From assembly GCA_946480465.1 (NCBI GenBank), contig CAMLJY010000092.1, positions 1 to 19,506 on the forward strand: a stretch of 19,506 bases of DNA, in the 5' to 3' direction. The notes under the pieces were generated by a model. That model worked only from the letters and a program-made list of their open reading frames with translations, searched no databases and was not told the DNA's origin. Shown here one piece after another: positions 7,167-15,359 of the stretch. The DNA comes from an uncultured Burkholderiales bacterium. GTDB taxonomy: Bacteria > Pseudomonadota > Gammaproteobacteria > Burkholderiales > Burkholderiaceae. Each line of letters begins with the position of its first letter. Positions within the stretch are counted from its first letter, which is position 1. Made by a program: the position numbers and the translations under genes.

Positions 7167-9161
7167 ATGACCTTCGATGACGCCCTGCCACCCGGCACCG
7201 TCGTCGGCGAATTCGAGATCCGCCGGGTCCTGGGCTACGGCGGCTTCGGCATCGTCTACGAGGCCTACGAGCCGATGCTCGACCGGCGCGTCGCGCTGAA
7301 GGAATTCTTCCTGCGCGGTTTCTCGCGTCGCGACGGCCACACGGTGACGCCGCTGAACACCGAGGAAGCGGCCGAGATGTTCGAGTCCGGCCGCAACCGC
7401 TTCGTGCGCGAGGCGCGGCTGCTGTCGATGCTGAACGAACGCACCCGCAGCGACGGCTCGCTGGTGGCGGTGTACCGCGTGTTCCAGGCCAACGGCACCG
7501 CCTTCATGGCGATGAAGCTGTACGAGGGCGGCACGCTCAAGCAGTGGGTCAAGGACGACCCCACGCGCGTGACCGAGGCCTGGGCTGTGCGCGTGCTCAG
7601 CCGCCTGCTCGACGCGCTGGACGGCCTGCACTCGCTGCCCGGCGAAAACCTGGTGCACCGCGACGTCTCGCCCGACAACATCATCCTGCAGCCGGACGGC
7701 ACGCCCGTGCTGCTGGATTTCGGCGCCACGCGCAAGGCCAACGACGCGCAGACCTCGCTGATCTTCAAGCCCGGCTACTCGCCGATCGAGCAGTACACCG
7801 ACTCGCTGCCGCAAGGCCCCTGGACCGACCTGTACGCGCTGTGCGGCGTGGCCTACTTCGCCGTCACCGGCGAATCGCCGATGCCGGCGATCGACCGCCA
7901 TGCCGGGGTCGACTTCCGCTCGGCAACCCAGCTCGGCGCCGGCCGCTTCTCGCCGGCCTTCCTGGCCCTGATCGACCATGGCATGGCGGTGCTGCCGGAC
8001 AAGCGCTTCCGCAGCTGCAACGAGCTGCGCGCCGCGCTGGCTCGCCTGGCCTCCGGCGCCGACCTGACGCTGCCGACCCGGCCGCCGGCAACCGCGCCGG
8101 CCACGACCGCCACCCCTGCTGACAGCGCCGCCACCAGCCCGCCGCCGCGCCAGCCTGTTGCAAGCGCTCCGGCGCCGCTGGATGACGAGGCCACGCAGGT
8201 CATCGGCACGCCCCCGAACAGCGAGCTGACGCTGCACGGCGCCGGCTCGGACAGCGCCAGCAGCGGCAACACCGTCACCCAGGCCTGGGAAACCGCGTCC
8301 ACCGGCCCCGGCCCGTCCGTGACGCAGCCACCGCGGCCCGAGCCGCCGGCGCCGCCGGCCCTGGCCCCGCCCGCGCCATCGCGCAGGCCGGCCGCAGCAC
8401 TTGCCGCCGGCGTCGTGGCGCTGGTGCTGGCCGTCGCTGCCTGGCAGTGGCTGAAGCCCGGCGATCCAGGCATGGGCACCACCGGCACCACCACCACGGC
8501 CACCACCACGGCCACCACCACGGCCGGAGCCACCGCTGCGGGCGCGCAGGGGCAGCAGGGCGCCGCTTCCCAGGCCGCGGCGATCGTCGGCGACGGCGCA
8601 GCATCGGCCATCCCGGTCACCACCACCCAGACCCCGGTGCCGGGCCTGACGTGCAGCGCCGAGCAGGCAGACTGGCCCTGCGTGCTCGACGGCCTGGCCC
8701 GGCTGTCCACCAACGGCAACGCGCTGCAGCTGAAGGTGCTGCCGGAGCGCGCCCGCATCGGCGATTCTTTTTCGCTGGACATCACACCCGGCAGCGACGG
8801 CCGGCTGACGGTCCTCGGCGTCAACGACCGGGCCGACGGCAAGCTGGTGCTGGTGTTCCCGAACTCCGCCGACAGCAGCGACCGGCTGCACGCCGGCCAC
8901 CCGCTGAAGCTGCCGCGCCGCCCTCACTGGGACCTGGTGGCCCAGGCCCCCACCGGCCGCAGCTACATGGTGGCCGTGGTCACGCCGGCCAGCCTGAAGA
9001 CCCCGCCGGCACTGGCCGAAGGCCTGTCGCTGCAGGAGGCGGTCGCGGCCTTCGCCGCCAAGCGCCCGCTGTCGCTGCTGGGCGTGCCCGATTGCACATC
9101 GGGCGGCGCGGAATGCCCTAAGTCACTCGCCATTCGCAGCGCCGACTTCATCATTGAATGA
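7167..9161 (+). CDS. Transmembrane Ser/Thr protein kinase with DUF4384-like C-terminal domain
   Basis: A 664-residue Hanks-type kinase, cytoplasmic at its N-terminus. Residues about 15-295 carry the kinase fold: glycine loop GYGGFG (23-28), ATP-anchoring Lys45 in VALKEF, catalytic loop HRDVSPDN with Asp166 and Asn171, DFG at 184-186, and the activation/APE-like region KPGYSPIEQY followed by GPWTDLYAL. All catalytic residues are present, so activity is expected. A Pro/Ala/Thr-rich linker (300-405) leads to one transmembrane helix at about 409-427. A Thr-rich hinge (about 439-455) follows, then an extracytoplasmic domain (about 495-645) with RIGDSFSLDITPG, LVLVFPNS and HAGHPLKLP, which fits DUF4384. 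The start is the ATG at 7167, preceded by GGTGGG. The architecture suggests sensing in the periplasm and phosphorylation in the cytoplasm. The gene is 66 bp after the caspase gene and 85 bp before the OmpA-like gene. Confidence 0.9.
   Translation: MTFDDALPPGTVVGEFEIRRVLGYGGFGIVYEAYEPMLDRRVALKEFFLRGFSRRDGHTVTPLNTEEAAEMFESGRNRFVREARLLSMLNERTRSDGSLVAVYRVFQANGTAFMAMKLYEGGTLKQWVKDDPTRVTEAWAVRVLSRLLDALDGLHSLPGENLVHRDVSPDNIILQPDGTPVLLDFGATRKANDAQTSLIFKPGYSPIEQYTDSLPQGPWTDLYALCGVAYFAVTGESPMPAIDRHAGVDFRSATQLGAGRFSPAFLALIDHGMAVLPDKRFRSCNELRAALARLASGADLTLPTRPPATAPATTATPADSAATSPPPRQPVASAPAPLDDEATQVIGTPPNSELTLHGAGSDSASSGNTVTQAWETASTGPGPSVTQPPRPEPPAPPALAPPAPSRRPAAALAAGVVALVLAVAAWQWLKPGDPGMGTTGTTTTATTTATTTAGATAAGAQGQQGAASQAAAIVGDGAASAIPVTTTQTPVPGLTCSAEQADWPCVLDGLARLSTNGNALQLKVLPERARIGDSFSLDITPGSDGRLTVLGVNDRADGKLVLVFPNSADSSDRLHAGHPLKLPRRPHWDLVAQAPTGRSYMVAVVTPASLKTPPALAEGLSLQEAVAAFAAKRPLSLLGVPDCTSGGAECPKSLAIRSADFIIE
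8490..8525 (+). repeat. Three exact copies of a 12-bp tandem repeat in the kinase hinge
   Basis: The unit ACCACCACGGCC (Thr-Thr-Thr-Ala) occurs three times head to tail at 8490, 8502 and 8514, just after the transmembrane helix codons. Changes in copy number would keep the frame and alter hinge length only. Confidence 0.8.
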
Positions 9162-9246
9162 CCCCGTCACCGGCAGGCCGTGCAAGGCAGCACGTGCCGC
9201 GCCGGCGCCCTCGCGCCTGACAGGCGCACCTGCAGGAGCCGTTTCG

Positions 9247-9792
9247 ATGATCCGCCGCATTTTTTCCCTCGCCCCCACGCTCGCCCTCGTCCTCGCGTTC
9301 GGCCTGGCCGGTGCCGCTTCCGCCACCGATTTCGGCCAGCGCACGCCCGAGGTCAAGGAACTGGTCGATGCCCTGAAGCCCGCTCCCGCGGGCGCCCCGC
9401 AAGGCGAGCGGACCCGCGGCTTCGCAGTGGTGGCCGGCACCGCCGGCGCCGCCAAGCCCAGCGCATCGATGCAGGTGGGCTTCGACTTCGGCTCGGCCGA
9501 GGTCCTGCAACGCGATCTCGTGAAGGTCGACCGCCTGGCCGAGGCGCTGAAGAGCGAGTCGCTGCGCGACTACCGCTACCAGGTCATCGGCCACACCGAC
9601 GCGGTCGGCTCGATGGCCATCAACATGAAGCTCTCCCGCGAGCGCGCCGCCTCCGTCGTGGCGCACCTGAAGCGGCTGGGCGTCGATGGCTCGCGCATCA
9701 TCGCCGAGGGCCGCGGCCCCAACGAACTGCTGAACCCGCGCCAGCCCGACGCCGCCGAGAACCGGCGCGTCGAGGTTCGCCTGATCCAGTGA
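9247..9792 (+). CDS. OmpA-family peptidoglycan-binding protein
   Basis: A 181-residue exported protein. The ATG at 9247 is chosen because AGGAG lies at 9234-9238, eight bases upstream, and because it begins a classic signal peptide (MIRRIFSLAPTLALVLAF...ASA, cleavage near residue 26). There is no lipobox Cys, so it should be a soluble periplasmic protein. Residues about 75-181 form an OmpA C-terminal domain: MQVGFDFGSAEV, GHTDAVGS, LSRERAASVVAHL, and the closing AAENRRVEV. Asp118 and Arg133 align with the diaminopimelate-binding Asp271/Arg286 of E. coli OmpA and keep the same 15-residue spacing. The likely role is to bind peptidoglycan next to the transmembrane kinase. Whether it contacts the DUF4384 domain is inference from gene order only. 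Confidence 0.88.
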   Translation: MIRRIFSLAPTLALVLAFGLAGAASATDFGQRTPEVKELVDALKPAPAGAPQGERTRGFAVVAGTAGAAKPSASMQVGFDFGSAEVLQRDLVKVDRLAEALKSESLRDYRYQVIGHTDAVGSMAINMKLSRERAASVVAHLKRLGVDGSRIIAEGRGPNELLNPRQPDAAENRRVEVRLIQ

Positions 9793-9810
9793 GCCGCGCC
9801 GGCACGGCCG

Positions 9811-9831
9811 AGGGGGCTGGCTGAGCCCCCT
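9811..9831 (+). terminator. GC hairpin after the OmpA-like gene; terminator or translational control element
   Basis: A perfect 8-bp stem, AGGGGGCT and AGCCCCCT, surrounds a five-base loop (GGCTG), 18 bases after the OmpA-like stop. No U-tract follows, so intrinsic termination is uncertain. The 5' arm contains an AGGGGG purine run that could be the ribosome binding site of the next gene, so the stem may instead hide or expose that site. Confidence 0.45.
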
Positions 9832-11650
9832 GGCCCACGCAGAACAGGACAGCGCCGGGTCGATCGACCACGGCGCGCGCCGGCTCGCGCGCCAAGCCTG
9901 GACGCGCCTGCATGCCGATGCCGCGGCAGCGCTGCAATGCGCCGAAGCCGCCCTGGCCCGCGCCCACGCCAGCGGCGACCGCGAGGCCGAAGCCTGGGCC
10001 CGCCTGGCGCGCGGCTTCCACTGGCTGCACTTCGGCACACTGGCGCAGGCGGCCGACGAACTGACTGCAGCCCGACGCGTCTTCGATGCGTTAGGGGGGC
10101 GGGCCGGCCACATCCTGGCCTCGGCCGGCATCGCGCGCTCCCTGTGGCGCGGCGGCCGCTACCGGGAGGCCATCGACGCCGTGCTGCCGCTGCGCGACGA
10201 GGGCCTGCGCGTGCTGAAGCACGAGCAGCGCGGCGTGCTGCTGAACACCATCGCCGGCTGCTACTCGGTCATCGGCGACTCGGAGCAGGCCTTCGCCTAC
10301 ATGTACCAGGCGCTGCGCGACACCGGCCCCGCGCACGGCCACGGCATCGATGCGGTGCTGTACTGCAACCTCTCGAACGAGCTGCTGCAGCTGGGCGATT
10401 TCGAGGAGGCGCTGCGCCACGTCGACCAGGGCCTGGCGCGTTCCGCGCACATGCGCAACCCCTTCCTGCGCAGCGTGCTGTGGATCAACCGCATCATCTG
10501 CCTCACCGAGATGGGCCGCGCCGCCGATGCGCTGCCGGACATCCTCGAGGTGCTGGCCCTGCCGCCCGACCCCGGCGGGCGTGGCGCCAATGCCAAGCAT
10601 TTCGAAACCCTGGCGATCGCCGCGCTGGCGGCCCGCGACTTGGCGCTCGGCGAGCGCCTGGTGCGCATGGCGCTCGATTCGCCCGGCGCCGGCCTGCCCG
10701 ACGAGCGCGTCGAGCTCGCCATCGCGCGCGCGCTGCTGGCCCATGGCCGCGGCGACCCCGCGGCGGCGCTGCATGCCCTGCACGGCGCGGCCGCGCTGGC
10801 GCGCGACGACGCGGTGGACGGGCTCAGCCTGCGCGTGCGCTGCCAGTACTTCCACTGCGTCTCGGTGCTGCACGAGCAGGCCGGCCAACCGGCGGCCGCC
10901 CTGGCGGCGCTGCGCGCCTGGCAGCGCCTGCACCTGCTGCAGGCGCAGCGCGCCTCCCGCGCACGCTACCAGGCCGCTGCGCTGCAGACCGAGCTGCTGC
11001 GCCTGCGCCAGCGCCTGGAGGAGAACGATGCCAAGCGCCGCGCCACCGAACGCGCCCGCGCCGCGCTGGCCGAGGCGAACGCGGCGCTGGCGCGCAAGGT
11101 CGACGAGGTGCAGGCGCTGCAGCACGCGCTGCGCGAGCAGGCCACGCGCGACGCCCTGACCGGCCTCTTCAACCGCCGCCACCTGGACGCCACCCTGCCC
11201 GCCATGGTCGCGCTGGCGCGGCGCGAGCGGGAGCCGATGTCGATCGCGATCATCGACCTCGACCACTTCAAGTCGGTCAACGACCGCTTCGGCCATGACG
11301 TCGGCGACCAGCTGCTGGTCGCCTTCGGCGAGTTGCTGGCCGGCAGCCTGCGCGACAGCGACGTGGCCTGCCGCTATGGCGGCGAGGAGTTCTGCCTGCT
11401 GATGCCCAAGACCCGGGCCGACGCCGCCCAGCGCAAGCTGGAAGAGCTGCTGCAGCGCTGGCGCCGCCGGGCCTTCGCGCTGGACGGACTGACCCTGCAG
11501 GGGCTCAGCTTCTCGGCCGGCGTGGTCGACTCCGCCGGCCGCCCCCATGCCGCCGCCACGCTGCTGAAAGCAGCCGACCAGGCGCTGCTGGCGGCCAAGC
11601 AGCTCGGGCGCAACCGGGTGCTGGCCGCGGCGACACCTGCCGCCACCTGA
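9821..11650 (+). CDS. Cytoplasmic TPR-GGDEF diguanylate cyclase
   Basis: It makes c-di-GMP from two GTP. Counted from 9821, the 609-residue chain has TPR-like helical repeats at about 25-430 (AEAWARLARGFHWLHFGTL, AFAYMYQALRD, LLQLGDFEEALRHVDQGL). A coiled coil follows at about 395-450 (RLEENDAKRRATERARAAL). The GGDEF domain spans about 450-605, with DALTGLFNRRHLD, IIDLDHFKSVNDRFGHDVGD, GGEEF (520-524) and an inhibitory I-site RDSD (511-514) exactly five residues upstream. The active-site and I-site motifs are intact, and no membrane segment is seen. The start is uncertain. The frame is open from 9785 with clear TPR-type coding sequence, but it contains no ATG, GTG or TTG before the GTG at 10181, which would cut off N-terminal repeats. 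CTG at 9821, after the AGGGGG run, is my best guess. The conservative alternative is 10181-11650 (489 residues). Confidence 0.85.
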   Translation: MSPLAHAEQDSAGSIDHGARRLARQAWTRLHADAAAALQCAEAALARAHASGDREAEAWARLARGFHWLHFGTLAQAADELTAARRVFDALGGRAGHILASAGIARSLWRGGRYREAIDAVLPLRDEGLRVLKHEQRGVLLNTIAGCYSVIGDSEQAFAYMYQALRDTGPAHGHGIDAVLYCNLSNELLQLGDFEEALRHVDQGLARSAHMRNPFLRSVLWINRIICLTEMGRAADALPDILEVLALPPDPGGRGANAKHFETLAIAALAARDLALGERLVRMALDSPGAGLPDERVELAIARALLAHGRGDPAAALHALHGAAALARDDAVDGLSLRVRCQYFHCVSVLHEQAGQPAAALAALRAWQRLHLLQAQRASRARYQAAALQTELLRLRQRLEENDAKRRATERARAALAEANAALARKVDEVQALQHALREQATRDALTGLFNRRHLDATLPAMVALARREREPMSIAIIDLDHFKSVNDRFGHDVGDQLLVAFGELLAGSLRDSDVACRYGGEEFCLLMPKTRADAAQRKLEELLQRWRRRAFALDGLTLQGLSFSAGVVDSAGRPHAAATLLKAADQALLAAKQLGRNRVLAAATPAAT

Positions 11651-11703
11651 ACAGGCGCGCAACGGCATCGAGCGCCGGAAGTTCCGCCCATCGACAACGC
11701 GGC

Positions 11704-11736
11704 GCCGGTGCGGCTGCCGCACATCCCGGCACCGGC
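11704..11736 (+). terminator. Inverted repeat downstream of the GGDEF gene
   Basis: GCCGGTGC at 11704-11711 pairs with GCACCGGC at 11729-11736, forming an 8-bp stem about 54 bases after the stop. An alternative near-palindrome, GTGCGGC-T-GCCGCAC, lies at 11708-11722. An AGAAAA run follows rather than Ts, so this is at best a weak terminator or a regulatory structure. The 205 bases between 11651 and 11855 contain no other clear element. Confidence 0.35.
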
Positions 11737-11855
11737 AGAAAACGTCACGGAAATGCGCAGGCACGGCGCCACGGCGGCCCGCGGAGCTGCCCGCGCCAGC
11801 GCCGAAGCGGCCAGAATCGCGGCAGCAGCATCAGCCGCCACAGGCGGTGGAGACC

Positions 11856-12746
11856 ATGCGCCCCGCCTTCGTTGCCCTTCTTTCCGTCTTGCCGGCCCGG
11901 ACGCAGGGCGGCCCCAGCGGTCAGCCGCCCCCACTGCTCGGGGTCTCCAGACCCTGGCGCTGCCTGCGTGAAGCACTCCGGCACCCGCACCGGGCCGGCG
12001 CGGCGCTCCTGGCCCCACTGCTGCTCGCGCTGGCCGCGGCCGCTACCTGCACCGCAGCCAGCGCGCAGGCTCCGGCACGGTTCGTCATGGCCACGCACCA
12101 GCCCCCGGACAACTTCCAGGGCCAGTGGGTGCGACGCATCTACACCGAGGCCTTCCGGCGCCTGGGCGTGCCGATGGAAGTGCAGGCGCTGCCGCTGCAG
12201 CGCATGACCGAGATGCTGGACCGCGGCGAGATCGACGGCGACGTGGGCCGGGTGCATGCGCACGGGCTGTCCCACCCCGAGCTGGTCCGCGTCGAGGAAT
12301 CGATGTACGACGTGGTCTTCGGCCTCTACACGCTCGACCAGACGATCGAACTGAAGGCGATCGAAGACCTGGGCGCCCGCCCCTGGAGCGCGGCCTACGT
12401 GCGCGGCGTCGCGATCTGCGAGCGCCTGCTCAAGCCGCACATCGCCCCCGAGAACCTGAGCGCGCTGGTCACCGACGAGCAAGGCATGCTGATGCTGGCG
12501 ATGGGCCGCACGCACTTCTATTGCTCGGCCAACCACAGCGTGGCAGACGCCGCCGCGCGCGAGCGCTTCCGCGACATGCCGCCGCCACGGCTGGTGCTGT
12601 CGATGGGCAGCATCGCCCTCTTCCCCTACCTGCACCGCCGCCACGCCGCACTCGCCCCACGCCTGGCCGCCGTGCTGCGCGACATGCGGGCCGAAGGCCT
12701 GATCGAGCGGTTCAGGCTGGAGGCGCTGGCCGCGTCGCGGAAGTAG
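11856..12746 (+). CDS. Periplasmic solute-binding-like protein (SBP_bac_3 type)
   Basis: A 296-residue exported protein. Residues after about 72 resemble family-3 extracellular solute-binding proteins without a partner transporter: FVMATHQPPDNFQGQWVRRI, then RLGVPMEVQALPLQRMTEML and LDRGEIDGDVGR, a typical first lobe with the 'few residues-G-DGD' pattern, and a C-terminal LPY-like ALFPYLHRRH region. The ATG at 11856 has GGTGGAG at 11845-11851 upstream; a GTG at 11847 in frame is the alternative. An oddity is a long N-terminal segment of about 48 residues before the real hydrophobic core (AALLAPLLLALAAAATC, cleavage near ASA at 70). No start codon of any usual kind lies closer to it. The substrate is unknown. 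Proteins like this sometimes act as sensors beside cyclic-di-GMP enzymes, but that link is inference. Confidence 0.65.
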   Translation: MRPAFVALLSVLPARTQGGPSGQPPPLLGVSRPWRCLREALRHPHRAGAALLAPLLLALAAAATCTAASAQAPARFVMATHQPPDNFQGQWVRRIYTEAFRRLGVPMEVQALPLQRMTEMLDRGEIDGDVGRVHAHGLSHPELVRVEESMYDVVFGLYTLDQTIELKAIEDLGARPWSAAYVRGVAICERLLKPHIAPENLSALVTDEQGMLMLAMGRTHFYCSANHSVADAAARERFRDMPPPRLVLSMGSIALFPYLHRRHAALAPRLAAVLRDMRAEGLIERFRLEALAASRK

Positions 12747-13523
12747 TCAGCCTTTGCCGCCGTACTCGCCGTGCTGATGGCGGGCATGGGCCGATCCGAC
12801 CCGCAGGACCTGGTCCGGCCGGCGCCCGGTGCTGCGCCAGAACTGCAGCAGGTAGCGCTCCTCGACCTCGCGGGGCCGCGTGTCCCATTCGGCAATCAAG
12901 CCGCGCGCGCAGCAGCGCAGGCGGTAATGGCCGCGTGGCAGTGGGAGCGGAAAACACTCGTTGGTCAGCAAGGGCACGATGGCCACGCGCCACGGGTCGA
13001 CCTGGAACGACAGCTCGACCGCGTCTTCCCACTGCTCGTCCAGCGGCGGCTCGGCGGAATGCAGCTCCGCCACCAGCGGCACACGGCCGGTGTGCTTGGC
13101 CGTCATCAGGCACAGCCGGCCGGTCAAGGCGCCGCCGCAGAGTCCGTTGCTCTGGCCGGCGAAGTGTTCCAGGATGCCGTACTCCGCGCACGGTTCGCCC
13201 GGACCCAGCTGCGACTCCACGTAGATTTGCGAAAAGCTGGTGTTCAGTTCACCGTCGAACAGCGTGGCCACCCACGGCCCGTCGCCGCTCACTTCATGCG
13301 GCAGCTCCGCTGGCCAGTCCGGAGCGAGGCAGCGGCGCAATTCGGCTTCATGCTCCTCGGCCCGCCGCTTCTCGGCATTGAGATCGACCATCCAGGTGCC
13401 GCGATCCGCCAGGTAGACCAGCCCGGCGCGGGGCGGCAAAGGCTGGCCGTCGTTGGCCTTGCCCTGGTACAGCGGGGGCGTGATGGTGGCTGGGTGCGCG
13501 GGATCGGTGTCGTCGTCATGCAT
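12747..13523 (-). CDS. Hypothetical protein, ComJ-like
   Basis: A 258-residue soluble protein without signal peptide or membrane segment. Recognisable stretches are TSFSQIYVES, NGLCGGALTGRLCLMTAKHTG, VPLVAELHSAEPPL, EDAVELSFQV, LPLPRGHYRLRCCARG and ERYLLQFWRS. The order (beta strand 'SQIYV', acidic 'W/EdAvElSF', then 'L.LP.G.YRLRC.ARG') resembles the ComJ family of small beta proteins and related uncharacterised actinobacterial/proteobacterial proteins. The resemblance is from memory and the function is not known. The ATG at 13523 is preferred over one at 13580 because the extra 19 residues look non-coding and the latter ATG lies inside an inverted repeat. Neither has an ideally spaced ribosome binding site. 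The stop directly abuts the convergent solute-binding-like gene. Confidence 0.65.
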   Translation of the reverse strand: MHDDDTDPAHPATITPPLYQGKANDGQPLPPRAGLVYLADRGTWMVDLNAEKRRAEEHEAELRRCLAPDWPAELPHEVSGDGPWVATLFDGELNTSFSQIYVESQLGPGEPCAEYGILEHFAGQSNGLCGGALTGRLCLMTAKHTGRVPLVAELHSAEPPLDEQWEDAVELSFQVDPWRVAIVPLLTNECFPLPLPRGHYRLRCCARGLIAEWDTRPREVEERYLLQFWRSTGRRPDQVLRVGSAHARHQHGEYGGKG

Positions 13524-13575
13524 CCCCGCAGGATAGCGGAGCCGCGTATCTAACACGTTTTTACAGCGTCCATTC

Positions 13576-13593
13576 TTCATCCTCCAGGATGAA
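13576..13593. other. Inverted repeat between ABC ATPase and ComJ-like genes
   Basis: TTCATCCT and AGGATGAA form an 8-bp inverted repeat separated by two bases. It lies 51 bases downstream of the ABC ATPase stop and 53 bases upstream of the ComJ-like start, both on the minus strand. With no T-run it is a weak terminator candidate; an operator is also possible. Confidence 0.35.
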
Positions 13594-13643
13594 TCCCCAG
13601 GCGGCGACCCGGCCCCGCGACCGTCGCCAGGGCCCGGGCCGAC

Positions 13644-14458
<815 letters not shown>

Positions 14459-14462
<4 letters not shown>

Positions 14463-15304
14463 TTGCCGATGTTGATCAGCGGCGCGGTCTGCATGTTGGC
14501 GGGGATCACGACGGTGGTCGTGCCGCCCTTCTCGGCGAACTTCAGCAGCGCCAGGTTCGATTCGTGCTGCAGGTACTCGCGCGTCAGGCTCTGGTTGATG
14601 ATCTGGTTGGCCCGGGCCACGCCCTCGGCCCGCTTGATCTCCACCTGCGCCTCGGCCTCGGCGATGGCCACGCGCTGGCGTGTGGTCTCCAGCTGCTTCT
14701 GCGCCGCCACCGCATCCTGGATCGCCTTCTCGATCGCCGGGTCGGTCGTCAGCGCGCGGATCACCACCCGCGCCACCGTGAACACGCCCTTGTCGTTCGC
14801 ATCCAGCTCCTGCTGCAAGCCCTTGCGCACCGCGGCGCCCAGTTCCTCGCGCTGCGTGTGCATCACCAGGCTGTCGATGCGCGCGGCCTGCTCGTAGATC
14901 GCGTTGCGCGCCAGGCGCTGCAGCAGGCCGTAGGCCGGCAGCACCACGCCGCTGCCTTCGTCGCGCACGTGCTGGCCGGCGTACTTGACGTGCAGGTCGG
15001 CGATGGACGATCCGGCAACGCGGTAGTAGACGGTCACGTCGAGGTCGCGAACCGTCAGGTTGTCACGCGCCTTGGGCGTCATGTCGTTGAGGTCGACGCC
15101 GATCTCCTTGGCGGAGAACTCCTGCACCACCGAGATGAGGGGCAGCTTGACGTAGACACCGGGATCCATCTCGTCCAGCGTGACTTTGCCGAGCGTGGTG
15201 CGCACGCCCACGTTGCCGCTCTGGATCGTCCCGCAGCTGGTCAGGGCCAGCGCCATCAACATCACCGCGATCAATCCGGCGAAGACCGTTCCTGCCGTTC
15301 TCAT
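14459..15304 (-). CDS. SPFH/band-7 (prohibitin-like) lipoprotein
   Basis: A 281-residue membrane-attached scaffold-type protein. It starts at ATG 15304 with an excellent AGGAGG six bases upstream (complement at 15311-15316). A short signal with lipobox LTSC gives lipidated Cys24. Residues about 28-200 form a band-7/SPFH domain: SGNVGVRTTLGKV, DPGVYVKLPLIS, RDLDVTVYYRV, and ALTTDPAIEKAIQDAV. A coiled-coil tail follows (AEAEAQVEIKRAEGVARANQ), the AEA/QAEG signature of stomatin/prohibitin relatives. It lies between the permease and ATPase genes and overlaps the ATPase start. SPFH proteins organise membrane microdomains and oligomerise. Here one might stabilise the transporter or the binding protein, but that is inferred only from position. 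Confidence 0.87.
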
Positions 15305-15319
15305 GAGTCCCCTCCTCGG

Positions 15320-15334
15320 GCCGTTTGAAACGGC
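15320..15334. promoter_or_regulatory. 15-bp perfect palindrome upstream of the SPFH gene
   Basis: GCCGTTT-G-AAACGGC lies 16 bases upstream of the SPFH start, just before its ribosome binding site. It could be an operator half-site pair or an mRNA hairpin limiting access to the AGGAGG. Confidence 0.4.
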
Positions 15335-15359
15335 GGCATTCTCCCGTCAGGCAGCCGAT

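Noticed and set aside
4896..8927. A 1343-codon open frame on the minus strand across the caspase and kinase genes
   Set aside because: It is antisense to two genes with full catalytic motifs, has low-complexity Gly/Leu/Arg/His-rich translation and matches no family. Long antisense frames are expected at this GC content.
4971..9161. Interpretation as an anti-phage caspase defence system
   Set aside because: The caspase has an export signal and the partners are envelope proteins; no nucleic-acid sensor, nuclease, gasdermin or mobile-element context is seen.
9154..9246. A TTG start at 9154 for the OmpA-like gene
   Set aside because: It would overlap the kinase end and put 31 residues before a standard signal peptide; the ATG at 9247 has a well-placed AGGAG.
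2539..9792. Interpretation as a type VI secretion regulatory (PpkA/Fha) locus
   Set aside because: No Fha, phosphatase, TssL/TssM or other secretion component is present; the kinase outer domain and neighbours differ from PpkA loci.
10091..11764. A 557-codon minus-strand frame opposite the GGDEF gene
   Set aside because: The opposite strand carries complete TPR and GGDEF signatures; the antisense translation is low-complexity.
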